This document shows positions 55,485-64,000 of a DNA stretch of 64,000 nucleotides, in pieces (the first letter of the stretch is position 1; every line of letters begins with the position of its first letter). This DNA comes from Prostheceraeus crozeri. Taxonomy: Eukaryota; Platyhelminthes; Polycladida; Euryleptidae. Under the pieces are notes generated by a model. That model searched no databases. It worked only from the letters and a program-made list of their open reading frames with translations, and was not told the DNA's origin. Location: NCBI GenBank assembly GCA_907163375.1, contig CAJQUW010010273.1, positions 248,001-312,000 of the forward strand, written 5' to 3'. The translations under genes and the position numbers were made by a program.

Positions 55485-55695
55485 TTTTGTCCACGCGTGG
55501 ACGCGATCTAATTGGCTGAACCACGGTATTGTAACTAAATGGCATAGTAATTTTATGTACATGTATAACAAGAAATAGCATTGCATATAAAAGAGAGAGA
55601 TTCAAAAATGATAAGTTTTCTTTACAACACGATTCATGTCTACGCGTGGACGCGATTTGATTAGTCGAAGCGCGGTATTGTAACTGAATGACGCA
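55485..55695 (+). repeat. Two direct copies of a ~58 bp ACGCGTGGACGCGAT block
   Basis: Copies at about 55490-55548 and 55637-55695 share ACGCGTGGACGCGAT and CGGTATTGTAACT. A TATAAAAG word lies between them at 55586. They are G+C-rich islands in AT-rich sequence and may be promoter or insertion remnants. Confidence 0.6.
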
Positions 55696-55757
55696 CCACT
55701 GTCTAGGAAAAGACTGGAATCATTTTGAATGTCACACAATTGCTCAGCACAATAAAT

Positions 55758-56480
55758 CTAGTTGCCGCACCAATATTCTCCATCACTTTGTAGACAATCT
55801 TCCAATATGGTTAGGTTGCGTTTTAAAAGTCTAAGAGGAACAGACACTCTACAAAAATTAGGAAATTTGTCGGCTAATTTTCCTAATTTCATAGCAAATG
55901 AAACTTCGGTGCGTGAATAATTGATCTGTTTTTTCTTCAAAAGACTATAAAAATATGTTTTGTCATTACCACAAAGAGTCAGCAGATGGTTGATGTGTTT
56001 GCCGATAAAAATTTTACACATGACACTGAGTGAATTGTTTCTTTTTTCATGTGTTAAGAATTTATGCAAGTTTCCAATTGTATTATCCTTTCCACCATTT
56101 GGCTCTATAAAATTCTCCAAAGAATCTGTAAATTCAAACCTTTCAACAATATTGTCAATTAATTCTTGATGTAATTTGTTCATCCTCACCGGCAACTGTT
56201 GTTGTCTTCTATCTTCATTTTGCTTTTTCTTGAAATTTTTTCTTTCTATCCGTGATGCTTTGATGAAGTCTGGATCAAACAAATGAGGGCATTTCGCAGT
56301 CTCCTTTCTAACAAATTCGAAATAATCACCGTGTTTTTCTGAAGATATAGACAAATTTGCGATCTCACAGAAAAAATTTGGCAAATTTTCTCTGACAATC
56401 TTTGATTGAGTAGCGGAAAAATTTTGGCTCATTTTGAGAAATATATGACGAGAGCGTTTTGGTACTACCTTCACTGACAA
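55758..56480 (-). CDS. Unrecognised ORF of 240 aa inside the Polinton
   Basis: An open frame from 56480 on the minus strand. A basic segment (RIERKNFKKKQNEDRRQQQ, about residues 76-94) is followed by a helical region (LIDNIVERFEFTDSLENFI) and a C-terminal part with FPNFCRVSVPLRLLKRNL. It ends QSDGEYWCGN. No known domain was recognised, no membrane segment. An overlapping frame at 56365-56562 may supply an upstream exon through a splice. It could be a Polinton accessory gene or part of another insertion. Confidence 0.45.
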   Translation of the reverse strand: MSVKVVPKRSRHIFLKMSQNFSATQSKIVRENLPNFFCEIANLSISSEKHGDYFEFVRKETAKCPHLFDPDFIKASRIERKNFKKKQNEDRRQQQLPVRMNKLHQELIDNIVERFEFTDSLENFIEPNGGKDNTIGNLHKFLTHEKRNNSLSVMCKIFIGKHINHLLTLCGNDKTYFYSLLKKKQINYSRTEVSFAMKLGKLADKFPNFCRVSVPLRLLKRNLTILEDCLQSDGEYWCGN

Positions 56481-56770
56481 GAAACACTGTTAAATTAAAT
56501 AAGACTCCAGCACAATTGTCTGAAATAGCCATATCGATTATTGTTGTTGTGTATTGTTTCATGGCACTGCAGCTGGAGCAGGATTTGCTGGATATACATA
56601 TTCTACGTCTTTCAAATGTTTAAGTGGGGGTAGCAGCTGTTTGTTCTTAAATACATTGTTTCCTTTCAAATGTTTAAGTGGGAGGTAACAGCTCTTTGTT
56701 CTGAAATGCTTTGCTTCATGAATGCGAGAAGCAGATGTTCTCTACAATTGAGTGATCATCTGAGTGCAAA

Positions 56771-57155
56771 GCAGTAGCAACAATAGGAATTGAAAGAGGG
56801 CCAGAAGAAATGACAATAGTCAGAGCACCTAAACCTACTGTTAAAAATATTCCAATACCTTGTGTTACATTCTTAACTTTAGACCATCCTCTTTCTCAAT
56901 TTTTTATAATGCTCTAATCTTAATAATAATTGTGATTCCTTATCTTTCATATACCTAACTCTATCTTTGTGTTTTTCAATGTTCATCTTTTCAATGTCCA
57001 TTAAAGTAGAACTACGTTCATTTATTAACGAAGGATATATTCTCAAAGTTTCTTCCATTTTTGAGGTTTCCATTTTTTAATAAATATTTTGAATACAATC
57101 TTCTGATATTTTTAGACTATGTGAAAAGACTACACAAATTTTGTAAATTTTTAGA
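56771..57155 (-). repeat. Polinton terminal inverted repeat, right
   Basis: Mirror of 40531-40915 with only a handful of differences, including an identical copy of the 64-residue ORF (56879-57073). The outer ~165 bases present on the left side are missing here; Penelope sequence resumes at about 57165. Confidence 0.92.
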
Positions 57156-57164
57156 TTCAGCTAC

Positions 57165-57600
57165 AATAGGACGGCCTTTGAATGTACCTGGTCTATGATC
57201 TTTAGGTAGACAGTATATCAAACTTGCTAGAGGTTCACTGCATTTCAATTGAGCAAGTTTGTTTCTGGCTGATGTTTCATAATGGTCACTATTTCCCTGT
57301 TGAATTTCAATTGCGAAATATTTGGAAGAAGTGGTTTAAAGGCTACCTAATCCTCTGTTACTTGATCTACCATTTTTGTGTAAGATTCATCGCTCAAAGC
57401 AATAAGTTTCTTGATAAGCATTGATACCTTCAGCTACTACAACTTTTTTTTAAAATGTTTTCGTGAACATCCGTTAAAATGAATTGTCTCCTTTCCAATT
57501 TTGCTTCCCCAGAAGAAGGTGTACACCGAAAATTTGGGAATAAATAAATTTATAATAATGGTCTCAGAAAAGTCGCCATTTTTTATGCACTCTTATATAT
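57165..57600 (-). pseudogene. Penelope-like element, 5' RT part (copy B)
   Basis: The minus strand repeats the sequence of 38040-38510, including a CLPKDHRPGTFKGRPI motif that is cut by the Polinton at GRPI. Its continuation is the 3' part at 39381-40265. The two Penelope copies (A and B) therefore face each other across this locus. Confidence 0.7.
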
Positions 57601-58797
57601 TCCTCAATTCCAGGCTCACTACCTTGCCTGACGCCTCATCTGTTCAGCATAATATTCTCTGCGGACGAAAAACGTTGTTATGAGCTCATCTACACTACTA
57701 AACATAGCGTCACATCAATCAAGTAAAAACGAATTATGGAATTCTACCGAGTCTGGTGTTCGAGTCAGATGCATTACTCTGCACTCATTGGCGAACGCTC
57801 ATTATCTGATCGCAGTCTGTCTGAATGTCATCATTTGCTGTTGGTTGAGGTATGATCACTCTGAAAAGCAATGAAGACAGCGACAAATCGGGCTACGTCT
57901 CCTTTTATATTTAGGTAGCGCGCGTCGATCAACAATTGCAGATTATGCCAATGAGACGAGTAGACTATCATTGGAAAAATTGGAGAAGGCGAAGTATTAT
58001 GTCATCGGCGGAAAGCAGAGATTGGTGCGGGCGTGAGCTCTCTGAACATCAATGCTCCGTCTGAACAAACCACATTTAGCGTGTGTGCTTGAATGTTCGA
58101 AGAAAGCAGCTGTGATTCGGGCGCGCGGTAAAAACGTTCATTGCAAGCGTCCAATATTGAAACGGAAAGCTGTGCACAGCTATCACGAGAAGCTATCAAA
58201 TTCAAATGAAATCTAATGAACAATGGCACTTCATTTTTATAAATGTTGGTAAATTAGTTTTGAGTATGCGCCGAAGGCCTCGCAGGCCCGGAGAAGACGC
58301 CATTGCTCGTTAGCAAATATTCATTCCCATAGAGCAAGGGTGCAAAACCTGCGGTCGTAGCAGAGGCAAAGTGTGGCCGTGATAATGAGAAGTAAATGAA
58401 AAAGAATATTGTACATGAATATTGCAAATATTTCTGGAATTCAAGGCAATCGATTAACAATCGTCACTTAAGAGTAGGGATGTGTAGGTAGAGTGTCGAC
58501 TCAGAAAAGTATCTGTATACAGTGAAAATTTTTATATGAAAAGATTCAGTTTTTTGCGGATATTACGTTCCCGTGGTCCAAAAATATACACCAAAGATAT
58601 ACACATTTGGGATTTGATAAATACGAAGTTACCACTCTACCAAATATACTTACTCCATGGTCACTACTAGTCACCTTGTAACTTTCGATCACCTGCTGCG
58701 CCCTTGAAGAGGAAGCGATTGTTGCTCGAAGAAAAACGCCGATTCAATATAAGTTGGGACGTTGAATTTTTTGTACTGCGATACCAAATGAATATAT
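57601..58797. other. 1.2 kb without a recognised gene
   Basis: Mixed-composition sequence; G+C-richer around 57880-58200. A few short frames on both strands lack any recognisable feature. No repeats or RNA genes were seen. Confidence 0.45.
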
Positions 58798-59403
58798 ATG
58801 AAGTGGCTCATTTGTGAAGAAATAATTCAGACCGTAAAAGTGATAATGCAAAACAACACTACCTTTGCCACGAATCTCATTCTATCACAGATCTACAAGG
58901 CGAGGAGAGAAAAATCTGTCGCAAATCTGATCAAGAAAATACATCAGCAATCAACAATGGTTACTGCCTTTGCAAGGTATACGAACACACTCAGCGAAGC
59001 ATCAGTGGTCCATCGCCTTGGAGTCGCTGGAAAACCATTTTTGGATGGTGAGATCTTGAAAGACTGCATTCTCAATGTCGTGAAATGTTTACAACCTGGT
59101 AAAGTAAGCGAGTACGAAAATTTGTCTCTGTCTGGTGACACAATTCAGCGCCGACAATCAAACATCGCTCAACAGCAAAAATCTAGTCTCGAACAAGAGC
59201 TTCGTAAGCCAAACATTCTCTTTTCTATTGCAGTTGATGAATCCACGGATTTATCTGACAATCCTCAGCTCCTTGTTTTGGTCCGCTCCCTATCTTCGAC
59301 CTTTGAGCTAACTGAAGAGCTTCTTTCTGTGGTGATTTTATCGACCCATACGCGTGGAGAAGACATATTTCACGCTGTATTGGATGAATTAACCATAGAG
59401 TAG
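58798..59403 (+). pseudogene. hAT transposase fragment (GTF2IRD2/EPM2AIP1-like)
   Basis: A 201-residue frame with FARYTNTLSEASVVHRLGVAGKPF, DGEILKDCILNVVKCL, DTIQRRQSNIAQQ and FSIAVDESTDLSDNPQLLV. DESTD holds the first catalytic Asp of hAT transposases. This exact motif order belongs to the family domesticated in vertebrates as GTF2IRD2 and relatives. The BED finger at the N terminus and the C-terminal catalytic half are missing; the frame stops after HAVLDELTIE. It is a truncated copy, not a host gene. Confidence 0.8.
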
Positions 59404-59799
59404 GTATATTGGTAACTCCGCATTTATTAAATCATCAATGTATAACCACTTTCGACTTTATTACATGAACTCGTGGGGGATACATGTGGCATTGTTTCCA
59501 AATGTGAGATATGCAAACTTTTGCAGTTTTGAAGAAATTACAACGGAATTGACTGATCATAATGGTATAACAAATGCAGAAGGAAATGGTATGATTTTGC
59601 AGATTCTCAGTGTCAGGACAGTCTTGGAGATTTAATGTTTGTTAAATTAGCAATTCGGTAGGTTGCCACTATATACTTTCATGCATAACCTCAAGAGTAT
59701 TTTCTTAAACGCCCTTACAGAAAAGTCTCATATAATTACATGAGAAATTGCTCCTGTAAATTATTTGAGAATTTGGAACGTTTTCGCTAATATTATTGG

Positions 59800-59895
59800 A
59801 GCATTTGCTCATTTATTATTGGAGATCGCCAATATTACAGGAGTATTTGCTCATTTATTATTGGAGATCGCCAATATTACAGGAGCATTATTGAG
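59800..59895 (+). repeat. Short tandem repeat, 42 bp unit
   Basis: About 2.3 copies of ATTTGCTCATTTATTATTGG followed by AGATCGCCAATATTACAGGAG. Confidence 0.8.
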
Positions 59896-60083
59896 GATCG
59901 TAGGACATTAATGATTGATTAAATTTTGATCATAGAAAAGGTTCAAATGAAATTGCTGATTTTATAGGGACGCTACTTTCTTTCCACAATTTTATAAATC
60001 AGTAGTCTACACTTCAATCCATCATCTAAAGTATCATTTTGAAATTGCACTATTACTTGAAAAACAAACTGTTGTTTTAATCA

Positions 60084-61991
60084 CTTATATTGACTTTCTT
60101 GATCGCTTAGAGTCACGAAATTTGTGGCTGATCTTTTGAATGACTTCTGCCTCACTTATAGTTGGAGCGATGCGTCTCACTTCATCTGAAAAGAGAGAGA
60201 GAGAGATTGAGATTAATAGAGTACAGACAAATTTGAAAAAGAAAGTCTGTCAAATATCGTTGAAATATCGTGAAATATGTTAAAGTGGTAATTTTTCAAA
60301 TCGGAGTTGTCAAAGAGCAATGCAGAATAGACGCTAAATTAGCGATGCAAATTCCAACATAATTATCTTTTATATCATGCATTCTACAGACATAATTATT
60401 CTTTTGTTATTGGAATACTGCATTCTGTATACTTACCAAAAATCCAATTCTTGACGTCAGGACTTATTATCTTCCTCCCATCATTCGGTGCGCAGCGTTT
60501 TTTTGTGGCTTCTAAGTCAGCCATCTCTGACTTGGTATATGTTAGATTCAACATAGTGGAGATCAGTTTCCTCCAGTCGTTGCTGCATGACTGTAGAATG
60601 CAGCTTTGTGCGGCATTGAGGGTTGGGATCTTCCCATGATGCAATACCGAGGATTTAGACGTTACTTGTACGTCGTCGCTTGGTGTGGGTGGAGGCTCAG
60701 ATGTAGGGGTCGTCTCACTGAGAACGTCAGTGGATTGGAAAGGAGGCATTGCAATTTCACTCATTGCGACAGGTACTTTTATGTCTGGGACTTGGGTCGT
60801 GCTGGAACTCTCGTCACAGTTTTTGCGGGAAAGCTGAAATGAAATAATACATTAACTCTTACTCACTGCGCCGTTAACAAAGTTTGTGATTTTACATGAC
60901 TCTCAACGTTTCGACAAAAGAGATAATAAGTTATAGGACTCACTCGAATATTACATCAAGCCTTATATTAATCACACAAATGTACACAAAATGAACAATA
61001 ATGAAAACAAATTAGGCAACCCCTGGTTAGATTAAGAATGTCCATAATATGGCTGAATAAGAGTTTCTCCATAGTACTTGAAGCAGCGGATCCATAAGAT
61101 TATGTCATAAATTTTGGAAGATATACACGTAATTCAGCGGCTATATAAACAAACAAGTAGAAGAATGTCATGAATGAATTGATGCATACATGACTCACAG
61201 GATTTATCAGTTATTGAAGGACGAATAAAAGTATATTACAAACTGTCTATCAAGCTTGCAGAATATTTAGATGTGTTGAAATTTGGAGACATTCAGAACT
61301 TACAATCGACTTCAATGTCCGAGAAATTGACGGTGGCACATCTTCGCATAAGATGACGTTAACTTGTTCCCTCTAATGTTGCAACTCGTATCTCCAGTCG
61401 TCGAATTTTCCTGATCAACTCTGGTTTTGAGAGTTTGTACAACTCATCCTGGAAGAAAAATAACATGGATGCTTAAGCAATTATTTTAATGATGTGAATG
61501 ATATATTTTTCGCATACTTCATGTCTATACTTACTTCCATCAAAGATTCTTCAAGATTTGCCTTTTGTCCTTGTAAAAACAATAATAAAGAATCTTCTAC
61601 CTTCTCTTTACTTCCTGAAAGTAGATTCATCTTTTACCAGCCAATTAAACAACAACATTAAACAATTTAATTAGTTTAGATTAGTTTTTAAGACACTGAA
61701 TTACACTGCATGACTATTTCTACATGCTTGAATACTGTCATAAGTTTTCATGCAAGCATTCATAAAATGCGCAACAGAATGTGCTGGCTTACCATGAATC
61801 TCAACAACACGTCCATTGTGCTTTTCCCAACCGCAGGGAGGAGGTGTCTTCTCACATCCTGTCCACAATATTGGCCCCCATCTTTCAGTGTTACTGAATA
61901 GTCTTGGATCACGTACAGACGTCTCAGTATGAAATGAGGAATTTCATTTTCTGTCAATTCTTCCCATTCGATTACTATAAATTTCATCTTC
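60084..61991 (-). CDS. Multi-exon BEN-like gene
   Basis: Five likely exons on the minus strand. 61991-61793 (after TTTTTCAG) opens MKFIVIEWEELTENE and has KDGGQYCGQDVRRHLLP. 61630-61535 and 61448-61364 add a helical segment (KEKVEDSLLLFLQGQ, LSKPELIRKIRRLEIRVATL). 60833-60437 carries a Pro/Ser/Thr-rich linker and a domain with NDWRKLISTMLNLTYTKSEM and RKIISPDVKNWIF. 60185-60084 ends DEVRRIAPTISEAEVIQK...SRKSI with TAA. Donors GTAAGC, GTAAGT and GTAAGT are good. Phase is kept across the first two joins and the last; the join between 61364 and 60833 does not keep phase, so an exon is missing or the gene is damaged. The C-terminal domain resembles BEN (DNA or protein binding in chromatin); this is a tentative call. 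Confidence 0.5.
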
Positions 61992-62329
61992 TGAAAAATG
62001 GAAATTATAAGTTCAATATATATTCATGCGATGGAACAGAGTGATTATGTAATTATAATTAATTTCAGAAGTGGCCAAAATTTGCTATGCGCATACCATG
62101 CAGATATTTAGTACAAATTAGACATTTTTCATCATACATTAATCAGTAATCAATAATCATGCACTTTCAAAATGCAGGTTGAATCTTGCTTGGTATTTTT
62201 AAATACATGGAATCAGATTCATCGTTAAATAAAATCAAGTTTGTCTCAATGACGATTCTCCTATCTTATAAGACTTCCAAATAGTGTGTTGAAGAATTTT
62301 GTGGGCATTATGGTTTACTTGCTCCTCAA
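61992..62329. other. Spacer between two minus-strand genes
   Basis: AT-rich, non-coding. It may hold the promoter of the BEN-like gene or the 3' UTR of the transposase relic. Confidence 0.4.
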
Positions 62330-63243
62330 TCAAAAGTTGACCAATGACGTAGCACGTTTCTTCGTGGTGGAAAAAGATAATACCTTGACGAAGGATTCAT
62401 CATCTGCAAGAATATAACACGAACAACGCTTTCTGTGAGAACAAAATTTGGCTCCAGTGATTCTTGAACCATTAAAAGTGTAGCTTTTAAAGGCTTCGAT
62501 TATTTCAGAATCAAAATTAAATCTCGATCTGAAGAATTGCCTTCCGGCATCATCAAGATGAAGGAAAGCAGTGACTCCCATACCAACAGTAGGAGAGCTA
62601 CCTCTAATATGATTCATGAAAAAGTGTTCAAACTCAGTGTTCTCTGTCAAGTTCATACCAGAGCTGCTATACAATGAGGACAAATGAGAGAATAAATTAT
62701 ATCTCTGAATTATCTGCTTACATATATATTTTGATTTCCGTTGAAAAACTTTGTCATAGGAGAATTGAATGATTCAAATTTGTACAGGTAAAACAGGGTC
62801 GATGCCCCAAACCTTCTGAAACATTCTGCTATGTGTAGAATCTGATGTACATTATAAGTCATGTGTGAAACGCCATATAAGGTCTGATAATCATAAACGA
62901 AAGTATTCAAATCAATATCAATTTCTCTATAATTGCTGTCGCTGAGCTCGGCTGAAAGAATCCTATAAATCGTCCTACTCAAAAGCAAGAAGTTTTCATA
63001 TATTGAAGGCCGAAGTACATCTTTCAAAATCAAAGGACCGAAGTATAATAAGAAATTATGATACTCCTGTGCCTTCCAGTAACGTGGTAGGGATACAGAA
63101 CGTGGTGATCTAGAAAATGTTGATGGAACCTTAAATTTCAGGAGTCTTTCACTGATCCTATTTGCTTCATTTCCAATATAAATATCTGATCTTTCTCTTG
63201 GAAAAGAGGAGACATACCACAAATTCATAAGACAACCAGTCAC
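62330..63243 (-). pseudogene. EnSpm/CACTA-like transposase, C-terminal part
   Basis: The minus strand from 63243 encodes LPRYWKAQEYHNFLLYFGP, then LYGVSHMTYNVHQILHIAECF, FGASTLFYLYKFESFNSPM and KFFNGNQN, the C-terminal region that follows the catalytic core in animal EnSpm-like transposases. A GTAAGC...TATAG segment at about 62685-62735 looks like a short intron. Coding then continues with NLTENTEFEHFF and AKFCSHRKRCSCYIL. The two sides do not keep phase with the simplest splice, and the catalytic core lies outside or is lost. Probably dead. Confidence 0.6.
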
Positions 63244-63339
63244 TCATCTATCAATACAGTGCATTAAATCGATTGTAAAGCCATGGACTTTATCAAAAAG
63301 TGATAAATTATATAAAGCAAGTAGTAAGCACATTCCAGA

Positions 63340-64000
63340 CGCAAGTGCAAAATGTGAAATGCTGACTCAGCCCCCACCCCCACCTCCACCCTCTGGAAGG
63401 AAGGTGAGGGAGTTCGTCAAGGATGTGCTGGGAGGAATGGGTCCGTGAGGAGGAAAAAGTTCTGACCCCCACACCTCCCCCCCCCCTCCTGTCACACTTC
63501 CACCTTTGGTTGTAGAGATGGTAGAAAGTCGTGCCATAGCTCATTTGAAAGCTGAGAATGAGAAAAAGGCAGTGAAAAGCTCAGTTTGGACATATTTTCT
63601 TGGGTTTAGGGAGGAAAATGGCAGGAAACTGTCAGAGTTGGAAAAAGTCAGGTTTTGGTGCTTTTGGGATGAGAAAAGTCGCTTTTCGGGCAGAAGGAGT
63701 GCTTGGATGGGAAAATGGAGTGCAAATTCGGACGTTTTGGTCAAAGTTGGGTCTAGGAACGTCTTCCCAACTCAATCGGAGAGAAAAAGTTCTGACCCCC
63801 ACCCCCTCCTGTCACACTTCCACCTTTGGTTGTAGAGATGGTAGAAAGTCGTGCCATAGCTCATTTGAAAGCTGAGAATGAGAAAAAGGCAGTGAAAAGC
63901 TCAGTTTGGACTCATTTTCTTGGGTTTAGGGAGGAAAATGGCAGGAAACTGTCAGAGTTGGAAAAAGTCAGGTTTTGGTGCTTTTGGGATGAGAAAAGTC
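63340..64000 (-). repeat. 320 bp tandem repeat, inverted relative of the 13.5-14.8 kb array
   Basis: TTGTAGAGATGGTAGAAAGTCGTG and its following 200 bp occur at 63510 and again 320 bp later, running out of the window. CGTGCCATAGCTCATTTGAAAG is the reverse complement of CTTTCAAACGAGCTATGGCACG in the left array, with one difference; CAATCGGAGAGAAAAA and GGATGGGAAAA also match it inverted. A C-run (CCCCCACCCCCACC) lies at its left border. The array continues past the window. Confidence 0.85.

Larger units (their letters stand above)
40365..57164. mobile_element. Polinton/Maverick element (fossil, broken), about 16.8 kb
   Basis: Terminal inverted repeats of at least 385 bp (40531-40915 and 56771-57155) enclose a set of Polinton genes: penton-type minor capsid, packaging ATPase, protein-primed DNA polymerase B, major capsid, integrase and adenain-like protease. 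Extra parts are a second ATPase, a helicase piece and a PLA2-like domain. It interrupts a minus-strand Penelope element. The element is broken in many places (at least ten), although several short genes look whole. Terminal repeats are nearly identical, so the insertion may be younger than the decay suggests, or the repeats were homogenised. The exact left end is uncertain to about 150 bp. Confidence 0.92.

Overview
This is repeat-dominated eukaryotic DNA. It has introns with GT/AG borders, non-LTR and Penelope-type retroelements, DNA transposons with terminal inverted repeats, a 17 kb Polinton relic and satellite arrays. The element mix (a RAG1-like transposon, hammerhead-bearing retroelements, a Polinton, DUF4806 and BEN-like genes) suggests an aquatic invertebrate, perhaps a lophotrochozoan. 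The species cannot be fixed from the sequence. No rRNA gene, CRISPR array or conserved single-copy host gene was recognised.

Layout. 1-7830 is an AT-rich satellite of 29-34 bp monomers in two opposed blocks that meet at a perfect 154 bp inverted repeat centred near 5328. 7831-13500 is unlike the rest: small, mostly minus-strand ORFs, two with a TATA box close upstream, separated by three copies of a 140 bp repeat. One ORF resembles an exonuclease known from large DNA viruses, so this may be a viral fossil. 13500-15040 is a tandem repeat of about 485 bp plus a 37 bp minisatellite. 15055-16004 is the 3' end of a Penelope-like element with a GIY-YIG nuclease and a hammerhead-like tail.

16004-29200 is one CR1/L2-like LINE on the minus strand, split by two nested insertions. 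A 1.8 kb hAT-type element (25376-27198) came first. An 8.1 kb inverted-repeat element carrying an intron-containing DUF4806 gene (17286-25369) then landed inside the hAT target-site duplication. A palindromic MITE (29569-30291) and a second LINE fragment follow. 30963-35137 is a DNA transposon with 280 bp terminal repeats that begin CACGGTG, close to the RAG signal heptamer. Its uninterrupted 659-residue ORF has both RAG1-like N-terminal zinc motifs and a RAG1/Transib-like catalytic core. This is the most interesting object in the window.

35138-40365 holds no clear gene at first, then a hAT scrap, Penelope pieces and a second, inverted copy of the MITE. 40365-57164 is a broken Polinton/Maverick inserted into a minus-strand Penelope element. 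It keeps recognisable capsid, packaging, polymerase, integrase and protease parts, a second ATPase, a helicase piece, a PLA2-like domain, and a small tRNA-headed hammerhead element inserted in it. 57600-64000 holds a hAT (GTF2IRD2-like) transposase fragment, a multi-exon BEN-like gene, an EnSpm-like transposase relic, and a 320 bp tandem repeat related to the 13.5-14.8 kb repeat but in the opposite orientation.

Most of the window is therefore an archive of mobile elements. The RAG1-like transposase, the DUF4806 gene and the BEN-like gene are the best candidates for sequences that can still be expressed.
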